The translations under genes were made by a program, and so were the position numbers. From Lysobacter solisilvae (lineage in GTDB: Bacteria; Pseudomonadota; Gammaproteobacteria; Xanthomonadales; Xanthomonadaceae), in NCBI RefSeq assembly GCF_016613535.2, contig NZ_CP071518.1, positions 3,100,001 through 3,164,000 on the forward strand: a stretch of 64,000 bases of DNA, read 5' to 3'. Positions 9,601 to 18,355 of the stretch are shown piece after piece; within the stretch, counting starts at the first letter, position 1, and each line of letters opens with the position of its first letter. The notes under the pieces were generated by a model that had not been told where the DNA came from, made no database searches, and was given only the letters and a program-made list of their open reading frames with translations.

Positions 9601-10089
9601 GGCCCGGCAAAGCCTGCCGCAACGCCGGCCGACGTCGCCGCGTCCGCCGTATCCGACGCCGCGTCGGGCTCTGCCGACTTCTCGGACCAGTCGCCGGCGG
9701 CGCATGCCACGCCGGCGGCCTCGACGGCGACCCGTTTCGACGCGGTGGAAATCGCGGCCGACGCGGGCGACGCCGCCATGAACGACGACGGCGCGTCCAA
9801 TGGCGAAACCTCGGTGGACAAAGTCGCCGCGGCTGCCGATGCGGCCGCCGTCGTGAACACGATGCCGGCCGACGTGGCCTCGTCGACGGCTCCGGCCAGC
9901 AGCGAAGTCGAACCCGCGCTGACGGCCCCCACGCCGATCGATGAAACGCCGGCCGACGACGTGGCGGTGGAATCCGCTCCGCGCACCGCCGGTCTGTTCG
10001 ACAGCCTGCCTGACAACGCCGCTCCGTCGGCGGTGCCGGGCAACGTGGACACGCCGCGCGAAGGTGGCAGCGACGAACAGCGCGTCTGA
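6637..10089 (+). CDS. rne: Ribonuclease E
   Basis: 1150 residues. The catalytic half (about 1-510) has the S1 domain (from residue 35), RNase H- and DNase I-like subdomains with Mg ligands D301 (AVDVNSA) and D344 (VVIDFIDM), and the Zn-link cysteines C402 and C405 (CPRCEGHGR). A segment near 563-578 ([15 protein letters not shown]) matches the amphipathic membrane-targeting helix. The remainder is a disordered scaffold rich in Arg, Gln, Pro and Ala, with an Arg block ([17 protein letters not shown], near 798-815) and then an Ala/Val/Asp-rich tail. It is the main mRNA-decay and rRNA/tRNA-processing endonuclease and the degradosome platform. The ATG is fixed by homology ([10 protein letters not shown]) and by GAGGAACG. 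An intrinsic terminator follows. Confidence 0.97.
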   Translation: MKRMLINATQAEELRVAIVDGQTLYDIDIEQPSKEQKKSNIYKGKITRLEPSLEAAFVDYGAERHGFLPLKEISRDYFQPGVDHNKAGLKELLREGQEIVIQVDKEERGNKGAALTTFISLAGRYMVLMPNSPTAGGVSRRIEGDDRAALKEAMDKLNIPDDMGVIIRTAGVGRDAEELQWDLDYLLQVWKSVAEAALTKPSPFLIYAESRLIIRALRDYMRPDIGEILVDTPEMYAEAREFVEQVMPHNQRKLKHYTDDTPLFNRFQIESQIENAYEREVRLPSGGALVIDQTEALTAVDVNSARATKGGDIEETAFHTNLEAAEEVARQLRLRDLGGLVVIDFIDMSSNKHQREVENRLQNSLRHDRARVQLGRISRFGLMEMSRQRLRPSLGESSQIVCPRCEGHGRMRSVESLSLSILRLAEEHAMKENTGQVLVQAPTEIANYLLNEKRRALSEIEKRHDSPIVIVADEQLHTPHYEVTRIRENELGEETSKPSYHRGTPRKLPTHALTKAHLNIPDLPAVTNVKPASPAPIREPREPVAPIAVAPVAPPVPVAPPPAPGIVDRILGFFRGSRPITVEPTLEQRMQSERGERARAGRDSNRRDRGGKPGRDSRREDSRRDDSRRDERRGGQPQAQKQQALPQAQPQKGQPQPQAKGQAPKQQQPREERQPAQAGAPRPGRDQARPQGGRQEGRADAARAEGKDGARADAPRVDNARPEPRPERGERVRPEAAVTDALRNEAPAAAAAVASIPDADMAVSSAIAATDAAHVAAGHAGPASGDAADADAAGEGTGRRRRGRRGGRRRRRGGAGEGAALAGDEMAHGEDSMGEDMLDPGLMDDEGDDADGERAPAAARSQPEFDFDDLPAPAVADATPAPARETAHTFDTTHRNVAAAVPPAPAVSAAAVAAAVVAPVVVESTVVAPDVVAPEVIAPEVVAEVIAPAVIAPAVFESTGNRPTVNGSAEFAPAVMPAAAPAPSMDVAGPAKPAATPADVAASAVSDAASGSADFSDQSPAAHATPAASTATRFDAVEIAADAGDAAMNDDGASNGETSVDKVAAAADAAAVVNTMPADVASSTAPASSEVEPALTAPTPIDETPADDVAVESAPRTAGLFDSLPDNAAPSAVPGNVDTPREGGSDEQRV

Positions 10090-10110
10090 TCGCTGCACCC
10101 TGCAACACCG

Positions 10111-10144
10111 GAACGGCCGCGAGCGATCGCGGCCGTTCTGTTTT
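10111..10144 (+). terminator. Rho-independent terminator of rne
   Basis: Perfect 12-bp stem GAACGGCCGCGA / TCGCGGCCGTTC with a GCGA loop, followed by TGTTTT, 21 bp after the rne stop codon. Confidence 0.88.
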
Positions 10145-10172
10145 GAGCCGTGCGGTCGTCAGATGTTGATCA

Positions 10173-10303
10173 GCCGCTTCCCCCGCTTGCGGGGGTGAGA
10201 GGACGCAGCTTGCGGACCACCGGTCCGCGCGTCATCGAACGCCAGCAGGCCATGCCTGCTGGCCGGGACGGTTGGGATGGGGGCGGCCGATCGCCGCGTA
10301 CCC
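10173..10303. repeat. Dispersed palindromic intergenic repeat, copy 2
   Basis: It contains CTTCCCCCGCTTGCGGGGG (about 10180-10198) and, further on, GGTTGGGATGGGGGCGGCCG followed by ATCGCCG, the two halves of the element also found at 360-440 and 35147-35199. Between the halves lie two unrelated small palindromes (ACCACCGGTCC; CAGCAGGCCATGCCTGCTG). No gene is seen between 10145 and 10343. Confidence 0.55.
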
Positions 10304-10343
10304 GCCCTGTCCAGCCTCAAGCTTTACCGGCACGCACTCGTCG

Positions 10344-10991
10344 CTAGCCCACCGGCTCGCTTTCCAGCATGCCGTGCCGCTTGAGCAGCCGCGCCAGTGC
10401 CATCGCGTCGTTGACCTGCAGCTTCTCGAACAGCCGCGACTTGTGCGTGCTGACCGTCTTCGGACTCAGGCTCAGGCACACCGCGATTTCGCCCGGGCGC
10501 TTGCCCTCGGCGAGCAGCAGGCAGATTTCCAGCTCGCGCGGCGTCAGCTCGTCGAGCGGGTTGCCGTGTCCACCCAGGCCGGCAAACGCCAGGTGCTGGG
10601 CGATCGAACGGGCCAGGTAACGCTGGCCCTGCGCCACCTGCCGCACGGCACGCAGCAGTTCGCCGGCGTCCGCGCACTTGCCGACATAACCGAAGGCCCC
10701 GGCCTCGATCAGGCGCCTGGGCAGCGGCCCATCCTCGAGCACGGAAACGATCACCACGCGGGTGCCGTGGTCGCCGCGGACGATGCGTTCGGTGATTTCC
10801 AGGCCGCTCATGCCGGGCAGGTGCAGATCGCACAGCACGATGTCGGGCTGGAGCTTGCGGATCATCGGCAGTGCGACGTCGCCACTGTCGGCTTCGCCGA
10901 CGATCTCGATGTCCGGCTCGGCGCCCAGGATCATCTTCATGCCGGTGCGCACGAGCGCGTGGTCGTCCACGATGTAGACGCGGATGGTCAT
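10344..10991 (-). CDS. GacA/UvrY-like NarL-family response regulator
   Basis: 215 residues. Receiver domain 1-120 has the acidic pocket D9/D10, phosphoacceptor D55 (LCDLHLPG), S83 and K105. The LuxR-type helix-turn-helix at about 148-205 has LTPRELEICLLLAEGK and LSPKTVSTHKSRLFEKLQV. The VRTGMKMIL start, EADSGD, the linker GQRYLARSIAQHLAF and the ending LLKRHGM follow GacA/UvrY/SirA more closely than other NarL-type regulators. GacA activates Rsm/Csr small RNA genes in response to its hybrid kinase, which is not in the window. I assign it to the GacA type by recalled motifs only. ATG start 10991, TAG stop. Confidence 0.8.
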   Translation of the reverse strand: MTIRVYIVDDHALVRTGMKMILGAEPDIEIVGEADSGDVALPMIRKLQPDIVLCDLHLPGMSGLEITERIVRGDHGTRVVIVSVLEDGPLPRRLIEAGAFGYVGKCADAGELLRAVRQVAQGQRYLARSIAQHLAFAGLGGHGNPLDELTPRELEICLLLAEGKRPGEIAVCLSLSPKTVSTHKSRLFEKLQVNDAMALARLLKRHGMLESEPVG

Positions 10992-11153
10992 CCATGACTC
11001 TCCAGGTTGCTCCTGTGCCGCAGGCTAACGCCGTCCCCGGGCCACCGCAACCGCGACGTCCGCGCAACGCGGAGCGGTTCCAGAGCGGTTCCGGCGCGCG
11101 CGCGCCTGCGGCACACTGCGGGCAGTTTCCCCGCCAGCCTCCGAGCACCCGCC

Positions 11154-12095
11154 ATGCGACTGACCCGCCCTGCCCTGCTTTCCAGTGCCCTCGCCCTCGG
11201 CCTCGCCCTGGCCGCGTGCGACGATCCCGTCGCCGCGCACACCGCGCCGGCAACGGCGGGGGCGCCCGCTTCCGCTCCCGCCGCTAGCGGTGACGATCCC
11301 TGGCTCGCTGACGTAAGCGCGATGGTCCAGGCCGATGCCGGCGCTGGCCGCCGCGTCGCCATCCAGCATCGCCTGGATGCACTGGGCATCGCGTGGCGCG
11401 ACGTGCCCTTCAAGATCGACGAGGAGAGCGGCACCAACGTGTGGGCCGACGTCGCCGGCGCCCCCGAGGCTCCGCTGCTGCTGCTGGGCGCGCATTCGGA
11501 CCAGGTCGCGCAGGGCGAAGGCGCGACCGACAACGCCAGCGGCAGCGCAACCGTGCTCGCGCTGGCGCAGCGCCTGAAAGCGCGGCCGCTGCAGCGCCAC
11601 CGCGTGGCCGTCGCATTCTGGGACCTGGAGGAAAAAGGGCTGCTGGGTTCGAAGGCCTTCGTGGCCGCGACGGGAAGCCCCAAGCCGGCGCTCTACGTGA
11701 ACTTCGACGTGTTCGGCTGGGGCGACACGGTGTGGCTGATGACGCCGCAGGCCGACTCCGCCCTCGCGCAGGCGACGGGCACCGCGGTCCAGGCGCAGGG
11801 CCTGAAGCTGTCGGCCGGCGACAAGTACCCGCCCACCGATCACCTGCCCTTCCTCAAGGCCGGCTGGCCGGCCGTGTCCTATTCGCTGGTGGGCGGTGAC
11901 GAGATCGCGCTGATCCTCGACATGTACGCCGGCCGGAAGCCGGGCGCGGTGCCCAAGGTGATGCAGGTGATCCACAGCGATCACGACACCCTCGCCAACA
12001 TCGACCCGGCGGCCGTGGCGCGCGGCGTCGACGCGGTGGAAGCGGCCTTGCGTGCGTGGGATGCGCAACCGGTGGCGCAGACCGGCATGCCTTGA
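11154..12095 (+). CDS. M28-family Zn aminopeptidase, lipoprotein
   Basis: 313 residues with a lipoprotein signal ending in LAAC (Cys 22), then a Pro/Ala linker and an M28 peptidase domain. Metal and catalytic residues are visible in the usual order: H114 (GAHSD), D126 (ATDNASG), E159/E160 (DLEEKGLLG), D185 (NFDVFGWGD) and H230 (PTDHLPF), matching the two-zinc aminopeptidase site. It should sit in the envelope and remove N-terminal residues from peptides; substrate preference cannot be read. A bidirectional terminator separates it from the convergent aldehyde dehydrogenase gene. Confidence 0.85.
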   Translation: MRLTRPALLSSALALGLALAACDDPVAAHTAPATAGAPASAPAASGDDPWLADVSAMVQADAGAGRRVAIQHRLDALGIAWRDVPFKIDEESGTNVWADVAGAPEAPLLLLGAHSDQVAQGEGATDNASGSATVLALAQRLKARPLQRHRVAVAFWDLEEKGLLGSKAFVAATGSPKPALYVNFDVFGWGDTVWLMTPQADSALAQATGTAVQAQGLKLSAGDKYPPTDHLPFLKAGWPAVSYSLVGGDEIALILDMYAGRKPGAVPKVMQVIHSDHDTLANIDPAAVARGVDAVEAALRAWDAQPVAQTGMP

Positions 12096-12116
12096 ACGAC
12101 GTCGCGCCGGACAGAC

Positions 12117-12145
12117 AAAGGGCCGCCCTCGAGGCGGCCCTTTTT
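12117..12145. terminator. Bidirectional Rho-independent terminator
   Basis: AAAGGGCCGCC (12117-12127), loop CTCGA, GGCGGCCCTTT (12133-12143) and more T. The A-run before the stem makes it work for both converging genes, the M28 peptidase and the aldehyde dehydrogenase. Confidence 0.88.
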
Positions 12146-12185
12146 CATGCTGCGCCGCGAAGCCGGCGCAGCAGAACAGGATCCT

Positions 12186-13610
12186 TCAGCGCAGCAGGAA
12201 CTGGATGATCCGCGCCGGAAGCCCGGTATAAGGCGGACGCAGCCGATCGGTCACCGTCCAGCGCACCTGCCGCAGCACCGGCATCGCCTTGGTGAAGGTG
12301 AGGAAGCCTTCGTAACCGTGGTACTGGCCCATGCCGCTCGCGCCGATGCCGCCGAACGGCAGGTTGCTGCAGGCGTAATGGAGCAGCGTGTCGTTGATGC
12401 ACACCCCGCCGGACACGGTGCGCTCCAGCAACTGGTCCACGCGTGCGCGGTCGTGTCCGAAGTGGTACAGCGCCAGCGGCCGGTCGTGCGCGTTGATGTA
12501 GTCGATCGCCTCGTCGAAGCTGCGATAGGTCTTCACCGGCAGGATCGGGCCGAAGATCTCCTCCTGCATGACGAGGGCGTCGTCGCCCGGTTCGATCACC
12601 AGCGTGGGAGGCAGCAGGCGGTCGTCCTGCGCCTGCGCCGCGTCGCCCAGCGGCAGCAGCGGAACCACTTCGTAGCCGCGGGCGACGGCGTCGTCCAGGT
12701 AGCCACGCAGGCGCTCGTACTGGCCCTGGTTGACGATGCGCGTGTAGTCGGGGGTGGCCTGGATATCGGTATAACGGCTCTGCACTTCGCGCCGCAGCGC
12801 CTGCACGAATGCATCGCGGCGCGCGTGCGGCACCAGCACGTAATCGGGGGCGATGCAGGTCTGGCCCGCGTTGAGCAGCTTGCCGGTGGCGATGCGCGCC
12901 GCGACGACATCCATCGACGCGTCCTCGCCGACGATCGCCGGCGACTTGCCGCCCAGCTCCAGCGTCACCGGGGTCAGGTTCGGCGCGGCGGCGGCCATCA
13001 CCTTGCGGCCCACCGGGGTGGACCCGGTGAAGAACAGATGGTCGAAGGGCAGCGCGGAGAACGCCGAGGCCACTTCCGGTCCGCCCAGCGCCACGGCGAC
13101 GCGATCGGCCGGGAAGACTTCCGACAGCAGTTCACGCAGGAACCGGCTGGTGCGCGGCGTGTGCTCGGAGGGCTTGAGGTAGACGTGGTTGCCGGCCGCG
13201 ATCGCCGTGGCGAGCGGGACCAGTGCGAGGTTGACCGGGTAGTTCCACGGCGAGATGACGCCGACCACGCCGACCGGCACGTGGTGCACGCGCGCCGATG
13301 CGGGCCACAGGCGCCAGCCCACGCCGCGCCGGCGCGGCCGCATCCAGCTGCGCAGGTTGGCCAGCATGTGGTCGATCTCGACCAGCACGGTCATGCCGTC
13401 GGCGAGCAGGGTCTCGTGCGAGGAACGATGGCCGAAGTCGTCGCTGACGGCGCGCGCCATCTCCTCCAGCCGCCCGTGGAAGGCGGCCCGCAGCCGCTTG
13501 AGGTCGTCGCGGCGCTGCGCGAAATCCGGACGCTTGCGCAACCAGGCCCGACGCAGGGATTCCAGCGTGGGGGCGAGTTCGTTCGTGGGGGTGTCGGCGG
13601 CGATGTCCAT
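12186..13610 (-). CDS. Coniferyl-aldehyde-dehydrogenase-like NAD(P)-dependent aldehyde dehydrogenase
   Basis: 474 residues of the aldehyde dehydrogenase superfamily: ISPWNYPVNLAL (N169-type oxyanion Asn), FTGSTPVGRKV, the general base E218 in TLELGGKSP and the nucleophile C252 in NAGQTCIAPDY. The absence of the long N-terminal region and the C-terminal ending (FTKAMPVLRQ...) place it in the class 3/coniferyl-aldehyde group, which oxidises aromatic or medium-chain aldehydes to acids. The ATG at 13610 lies 7 bp after AGGATC; longer frames upstream lack a ribosome-binding site. It is a single-gene unit. Confidence 0.88.
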   Translation of the reverse strand: MDIAADTPTNELAPTLESLRRAWLRKRPDFAQRRDDLKRLRAAFHGRLEEMARAVSDDFGHRSSHETLLADGMTVLVEIDHMLANLRSWMRPRRRGVGWRLWPASARVHHVPVGVVGVISPWNYPVNLALVPLATAIAAGNHVYLKPSEHTPRTSRFLRELLSEVFPADRVAVALGGPEVASAFSALPFDHLFFTGSTPVGRKVMAAAAPNLTPVTLELGGKSPAIVGEDASMDVVAARIATGKLLNAGQTCIAPDYVLVPHARRDAFVQALRREVQSRYTDIQATPDYTRIVNQGQYERLRGYLDDAVARGYEVVPLLPLGDAAQAQDDRLLPPTLVIEPGDDALVMQEEIFGPILPVKTYRSFDEAIDYINAHDRPLALYHFGHDRARVDQLLERTVSGGVCINDTLLHYACSNLPFGGIGASGMGQYHGYEGFLTFTKAMPVLRQVRWTVTDRLRPPYTGLPARIIQFLLR

Positions 13611-13897
13611 GGCGGATCCTGGTCGATACGCCGAAGTATGTCCGAGCGGACGCGGCACCGCACGCGCCGGGCGGCCTCCGCTCCCGGCCACCTGCCGGAC
13701 GGCCCGGAGACGCAAAGCGACCAGCCGCCCTGGCTCAGCCGTTTCGCACGGCCGCCTGGTTCCCGGCCTCACTCCCCGTCACGGCCCACGGCGCATGATC
13801 GGAACGCCGGGTCCAGCCCGGCCGGTCGGCCCGCGGCGCGCGACACGCGCGCGGAGCCTGGGAGATCCATCGACCGCGCCAGCCAAGGGAGCAGCAC

Positions 13898-14137
13898 ATG
13901 GCCTCTTCGAACGCGAGGAAGTTCGACTTCAAGCCACGCGAACAACTCGACCTGCTGGTCGATGAATTCGAACGCGACGTGGACCACCGCCTCCAGGAAC
14001 TGAGAACGCACCTGGACGCGCGCGCCGAATCGATCCTGTCGATGACGGGCGCCGACGACGACCGCCACGTGTGCAACCGCATCGACGCGATCCTGCACCG
14101 CCGGGGGTTGCGGGGCCAGGATCTTCCCGAGCGCTGA
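13898..14137 (+). CDS. Small hypothetical protein (79 aa)
   Basis: I do not recognise a family. The product is charged and mostly helical: FDFKPREQLDLLVDEF, then a predicted amphipathic helix DHRLQELRTHLDARAESILS and a basic tail. The ATG is well supported by AAGGGAGCAGC 7 bp upstream. No signal peptide or membrane segment. It stands alone between the aldehyde dehydrogenase promoter region and the next small gene; codon use fits the host. Confidence 0.65.
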   Translation: MASSNARKFDFKPREQLDLLVDEFERDVDHRLQELRTHLDARAESILSMTGADDDRHVCNRIDAILHRRGLRGQDLPER

Positions 14138-14324
14138 CCGCGCGCTGGCGAGGCCACGGGGGCGGCGGGACTCCGCGGCGGCAAACGCGGGATCGGTCGC
14201 GACGCGACACCTTCGCGGCGACATCACCGCCACGGCAAGACGATCGCGCAGGCGCCCGCTGCGCTGCGCGCGAACCTTCCGCCAGGCACCGGCGCCCTCC
14301 CGCCAACGGGACCCCGAGGTCGCC

Positions 14325-14540
14325 ATGCTCTGGTACTACGTCGCTCCCTTCGTCGACGACAAGTGGAACATCCTCTTCGAGGACCAGCCTCGTCCCTACG
14401 TCTACGACTCGCAGGAAGAAGCGCTGAAGGCGGCGCACGAGGCCGCGCGCAGCTACACGAAAAAACACAAGGCGCCGTCGGGCGTGCGGACCCGGGAGGG
14501 CGATCGCTGGCGCGACGACGGGACCTACGGCGAAGACTAG
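14325..14540 (+). CDS. Small protein, WYYVAP family (paralogue of 17607-17945)
   Basis: 71 residues, MLWYYVAPFVDDKWNILFED at the start, then a helix QEEALKAAHEAARSYTKK, then GVRTREGDRWRDDGTYGED. It resembles the small DUF2188-like beta-alpha-beta proteins in layout, but that assignment is loose. The first 20 residues align without gaps to the product of 17607-17945. RBS CCGAGGTCGCC. Stop TAG. Function unknown. Confidence 0.72.
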   Translation: MLWYYVAPFVDDKWNILFEDQPRPYVYDSQEEALKAAHEAARSYTKKHKAPSGVRTREGDRWRDDGTYGED

Positions 14541-14627
14541 CCTGCGGTCCCGGCGCGGCTGGCACCGCGGGCTGCGCCCGCCCCGGCGGGGCTATGATCC
14601 GGACAGACCAAGCCGCCGGAGCCTGCC

Positions 14628-15401
14628 GTGCATCTGGAACTGATCGTATTGGCGGCCGCGTCCGTCCTGCTGGTCGGCATGCTGGTGTTTTCCGAGCTCG
14701 GTCGCCGCCTGGCTGCCGCCAGGCTCGCGCGCGACCCGAAGGGCGTGAAGGGCACCGGATCGGCGGCGGCGGCCGTCTTCGGGCTGCTTGGCCTGCTCCT
14801 GGCCTTTACCTTCTCCGGCGCGGCCGGCCGGTTCGAAGCGCGCCGGCACCTGATCACCGAGGAAGCCAACGACATCGGCACGGCCTACCTGCGCATCGAC
14901 CTGGTGCCCGGCCCGGCCCAACCCGAACTGCGGGCCCTGTTCCGGCGTTACGTCGATGTCCGGGCCGTCACCTATCGCCAGTCCAGCCTGGCGGACAGCC
15001 AGGCCCGGCTGGCCGAGGCCGCCGACCTGCAGGCGCGCATCTGGGCGGCCGCGCTGGCCGGTTGCCGGCGGCCTGAAGCCGCCACGCCCTGCACCATGCT
15101 GCTGTTGCCCGCGCTCAATGCGATGTTCGACATCACCACCACGCGCGCGATGGCCACCGAAAACCATCCGCCGCTGGTGATCTTCCTGATGCTCGCCGCG
15201 CTGAGCCTGGTCGGCGCCCTGCTGGTGGGCCACGACATGGCGGCCAACCGGGAACGTCCCTGGCTGCATCCGATCGTGTTCGCGACGATCATCTCGCTGT
15301 CGGTATACGTGATCCTGGACCTGGAGTTCCCGCACCTGGGGCTCATCCGCGTGGATTCGGCCGATCACGTGATCAGCGACCTGCGCAGCACCATGGACTG
15401 A
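14628..15401 (+). CDS. DUF4239 (bestrophin-like) membrane protein
   Basis: 257 residues with four predicted membrane segments: about 5-24, 48-66 (AAVFGLLGLLLAFTFSGAAG), 185-205 (VIFLMLAALSLVGALLVG) and 218-236. The central soluble part has the conserved block FEARRHLITEEANDIGTAYL seen in DUF4239 proteins. NCBI names such proteins 'bestrophin-like domain'; channel activity is not proven for the family. Start is GTG 14628. Single gene. Confidence 0.8.
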   Translation: MHLELIVLAAASVLLVGMLVFSELGRRLAAARLARDPKGVKGTGSAAAAVFGLLGLLLAFTFSGAAGRFEARRHLITEEANDIGTAYLRIDLVPGPAQPELRALFRRYVDVRAVTYRQSSLADSQARLAEAADLQARIWAAALAGCRRPEAATPCTMLLLPALNAMFDITTTRAMATENHPPLVIFLMLAALSLVGALLVGHDMAANRERPWLHPIVFATIISLSVYVILDLEFPHLGLIRVDSADHVISDLRSTMD

Positions 15402-15403
15402 AT

Positions 15404-16397
15404 TCAGGCGCCTTCCAGGCCGACGATGACGTTGCCCACGGCCTTGCCGGATTCCACCAGTTCATGGGCCCTGGACGATGCGGTCCAGCGGAAGGCGCGC
15501 GGCAATGTTGTGCTGCAGTTGTCCCCGTGCCAGCAGGTCGGTCAAGCCGTTTATGGCCTGCGACCGGTCGCGTGCCGACAGGTGGTAGACGATGAAGAAA
15601 TGCACGGAGATGTTCTTCAGTATCCCCGGCACGAATGGAACGCTGATGTCGGGCTGCCCGCTGCCGTAGACGACGACGTCGCCGCCTGTTGCAAGGCTGG
15701 CGAAATCCTGCTGCGCGTTGGCCGCGAAGTCGACTTCGACGATGCGGTCGACGCCCAGGCCGTCGGTGGCCGCGAGGACGGCGGTGGGCAGATCCTCGCG
15801 CCGGTAATCGATGGTGAGGTCCGCGCCGGCGGACCGGGCGAGCGCCGCCTTTTCCGGGCTGCTGACCGTGGCGATGACCTGGCGCGCCCCGGCGAGCTTG
15901 GCCATCTGCACCGCGTAATGGCCCACGGCGCCCGCGCCACCCGCCACCAGGACCCGCTTGCCGGCGACGCCGCCGCCCATGTGGACGGCGTGGTAAGCCG
16001 TCAGCGCCGGAATCCCCAGCAGGGCGCCCACTTCCAGATCCACGTTGTCGGGCAGGCGCACCGCCTGCCCGGCCGGCAGCACGAGCCACTGCGCGGCCGT
16101 GCCGTCCGCGCGCCCCCACGCCGCGTTCCAGATCCACACCCGCTCGCCGATCCGCTCCACCGGCACCTGCGGTCCGACGGCATCGATCACACCGGCGCCA
16201 TCGCTGTGCGGTGTCACGCGCGGGAATGGCAGCGTCTTCGAGCGCGTTCCCGCACGGCTCTTCACGTCGGATGGATTGACGCCGGACCAGGCGATGCGGA
16301 CACGCACTTCACCTGCTCCAGGCTCGGGGCGCTCCAGTTCGACTATGGAAAGCACCTCGTGCGCGTTTCCGGTTCGCGTGTAGCTTGCTGCTTTCAT
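15404..16397 (-). pseudogene. Zn-independent quinone oxidoreductase (MDR family), frameshifted near its 3' end
   Basis: The frame from ATG 16397 (RBS AGGTGAC) gives 311 residues ending at TGA 15464-15462. It has the MDR layout: catalytic-domain start MKAASYTRTGNA, then VNPSDVKSRAG, and a Rossmann motif VLVAGGAGAVGHYAVQMAKL. It lacks the structural Zn cysteines, as in NADPH:quinone reductases. The last residues are wrong: removing one base from the C-run 15469-15471 restores AHELVESGKAVGNVIVGLEG plus A and a stop at 15406-15404, the normal MDR ending. So 21 residues are lost to one extra base. An enzyme truncated there might still fold; a sequencing error is equally possible. Confidence 0.8.
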
Positions 16398-16668
16398 GGA
16401 CGTCACCTGCTCCTGGGCCCGAGCCCTGACCGGGCCGGCCGTGGGTGAAGCAATCCCGACGCCGGCATCGTACTGCGAGCTTGCGTCGGTCCCTGGAACC
16501 GACGTGCCCGAACGTCGGACATGGTGATGGGTCCCCGGGGGCGACAGACGACCTGCGGTGCAACGGTGTGGTTCATCGGGTCGGCTGCCGGACCATGGCC
16601 GCACGAATCGGATATCGCCCGGCGCTCGGGCGGCCAACACTACGGTCCTGCTTCGCCACGAGACCGCC

Positions 16669-17310
16669 GTGATCACTCTCTACGACTACCTGCCCTCCCA
16701 GAACGCCTGGAAGGTCCGCCAGCTCCTCAACCACCTCGACCAGACCTATCGGCAGGTGCTGGTGAGCATCTTCGAGGGCGAGGGAAAGCGCCCCGCCCAT
16801 CGCGCGATAAGCCCGACCGGAACGGTGCCGGCATTGCGCCTGGACGACGGCCGCGTGCTGGCCGAATCCAACGCCATCCTCATGTACCTCGGCGAAGGTT
16901 CGGCGTACCTGCCCGAAGACGCCTACGGCCGCGCCAGGGTCTGGCAATGGCTGTCGTTCGAACAGGAGCGGGTGGAAAGCCAGATCGGTGCGCTGCGGCA
17001 CTGGACACTGACCGGCAAGCTCGCGCGCCGGCCGCAGCTGCTGGTGGAGCTCAAGCGCAACGCGGGCCTGCAGTCCCTCGCGATCCTCGACGCCGAGCTG
17101 GCCACGCGCGATTTCATCGCGGGCGACCACTACACCATCGCCGACATGTCGCTGTTCGCGTATGCCAGCCGCGCCGAGGAGGCGGGACTCCCGCTGCAGC
17201 CCTACCCGCATGTCCGCGCCTGGGTGGCGCGCGTGGAAGCACAGCCCGGCTTCCTGGCCACCATGCACCCGTATTCGATCGACCCCCACTCGGTCCACGA
17301 ACTGCCCTGA
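16669..17310 (+). CDS. Glutathione S-transferase family protein
   Basis: 213 residues from GTG 16669. The thioredoxin-like N-domain carries YDYLPSQNAWKVRQLL (active-site Ser region), the cis-proline motif SPTGTVPAL and the glutathione-binding ESNAILMYL; the all-helical C-domain has the N-capping motif YTIADMSLFAYA. Family role: conjugation or thiol transfer with glutathione in the cytosol. A longer frame upstream has no support, as the protein begins at the first beta strand. The ribosome-binding site is weak. Confidence 0.85.
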   Translation: MITLYDYLPSQNAWKVRQLLNHLDQTYRQVLVSIFEGEGKRPAHRAISPTGTVPALRLDDGRVLAESNAILMYLGEGSAYLPEDAYGRARVWQWLSFEQERVESQIGALRHWTLTGKLARRPQLLVELKRNAGLQSLAILDAELATRDFIAGDHYTIADMSLFAYASRAEEAGLPLQPYPHVRAWVARVEAQPGFLATMHPYSIDPHSVHELP

Positions 17311-17354
17311 GCCGGTCGGCGCAGGCTTCGCGGCAGCGCGCCGGGCCGTCGCCT

Positions 17355-17558
17355 TCAGCCACCGGGTAGTTCCCACGCGTCGCGCACGATATGCTCGACG
17401 CGGTCCCAGGGAATGTCACGTCCGTGGTGGAATTCGAGCCACAACGCACGCAGGGTCGGTACCGCTTCGTTCCACGTCCTGTTTCCAAAAACCCGTCGCG
17501 CATTGGAACCCAGCGACTTCAGGAACTGGTACTGCCCTTCGTTGATTTCTGCTGCCAT
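17355..17558 (-). CDS. Small Trp-rich helical protein, subfamily B (copy 1)
   Basis: 67 residues from ATG 17558 (GGGG 7 bp upstream; a GTG at 17579 is the alternative). Motif: LGSN, then TWNEAVPTLRALW, then PWDRVEHIVRDAW. It aligns without a gap over about 47 residues with the partial product at 63809-64000 (LGRN, TWDEARPRLKQVW, PWEVIEILVHEAW). Two other small proteins, at 32762 and 63355, share a looser form of the pattern. I know no named family for it. No signal or membrane segment; probably a cytoplasmic three-helix protein. Confidence 0.72.
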   Translation of the reverse strand: MAAEINEGQYQFLKSLGSNARRVFGNRTWNEAVPTLRALWLEFHHGRDIPWDRVEHIVRDAWELPGG

Positions 17559-17606
17559 CCGACGCCCCGATCCGTTCACGGCGGAGCGTAAGACGGTCGC
17601 AATGAA

Positions 17607-17945
17607 TCACCCTTTCATCTGGCCAAACGGTTCAGATGGCGCAGACCCGGGCTGTGGGGGACTGATGCGCTGCACACCCAGGACGAACTCCCCGCGAAAG
17701 CGCATGGGCCCGCCAACGTGCTGGGAAACCTCGGGCGAACCGTAGGCAATGGCGGTACGCCAACGCCCGTGGTGTTCGACCTTGACGCCGGCCGACTCGC
17801 CGTTGCGCGAATAGGAAAGTTCAGCCGCCCTGGCGGCGATGCGGATGGCCGCGCCTTCGGACTCGTAGGTGCAACCGGCGGGATGGTCCTGCGACAGGAG
17901 TATCCAGCGGTCCTGACCATAGGGAGCAACGTAGAACCAGAACAC
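17607..17945 (-). CDS. Small protein, WYYVAP family (paralogue of 14325-14540)
   Basis: 112 residues from GTG 17945, chosen because VFWFYVAPYGQDRWILL then aligns residue for residue with MLWYYVAPFVDDKWNIL of the 71-residue protein at 14325, and because AGGTGG lies about 7 bp upstream. It shares the helix EGAAIRIAARAAELSYS and KVEHHGRWRTA. A 40-residue Gly/Pro-rich tail is unique to this copy. Function unknown. It lies immediately upstream of the Trp-rich small gene on the same strand (48 bp between coding regions), so the two may be co-transcribed. Confidence 0.68.
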   Translation of the reverse strand: MFWFYVAPYGQDRWILLSQDHPAGCTYESEGAAIRIAARAAELSYSRNGESAGVKVEHHGRWRTAIAYGSPEVSQHVGGPMRFRGEFVLGVQRISPPQPGSAPSEPFGQMKG

Positions 17946-18137
17946 GGGGTAGCCACCTGCGGGAACCTCATCAGAACCTATGCGCGGGTGCGTGAAGTGA
18001 GGGTATGTATTTGCGTCGAAACCGGTCCGGCGCGGTACGCAGCCTGAATTGCTCAGCAGATCGGGCACGGGGCAAGTAATGGGCGGGCTGCGTGACGGGT
18101 AACGCTTTTCCTGACCACTACCCCCAGGGGACGCGTT

Positions 18138-18261
18138 GCGATGCCTGCAGTAAACCCGTGCCGGCCCGCGATGCACACCCGCGGATGCCACCGCCGCGCT
18201 GCGCATGGCCGCGTTCGGCACAGCGAACTGAACGGCCCTGCCCGTCCCTGCAGGCATCGCG
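18138..18261. repeat. Inverted repeat flanking 98 bp
   Basis: GCGATGCCTGCAG at 18138-18150 recurs as its exact reverse complement CTGCAGGCATCGC at 18249-18261, and a third copy (CTGCAGGCATCGCTG) lies in the damaged signal region of the next gene near 18484. Apart from this, 17946-18355 shows no gene. Confidence 0.6.
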
Positions 18262-18355
18262 ATGGGCAAAGCGCTGGCGCGATGCCTAGAATCCAACTGC
18301 CCCGGAAATTCCGGCGGCCAAGGGACGCACAAGCCACCCCACCCCAGGTGCCCCG

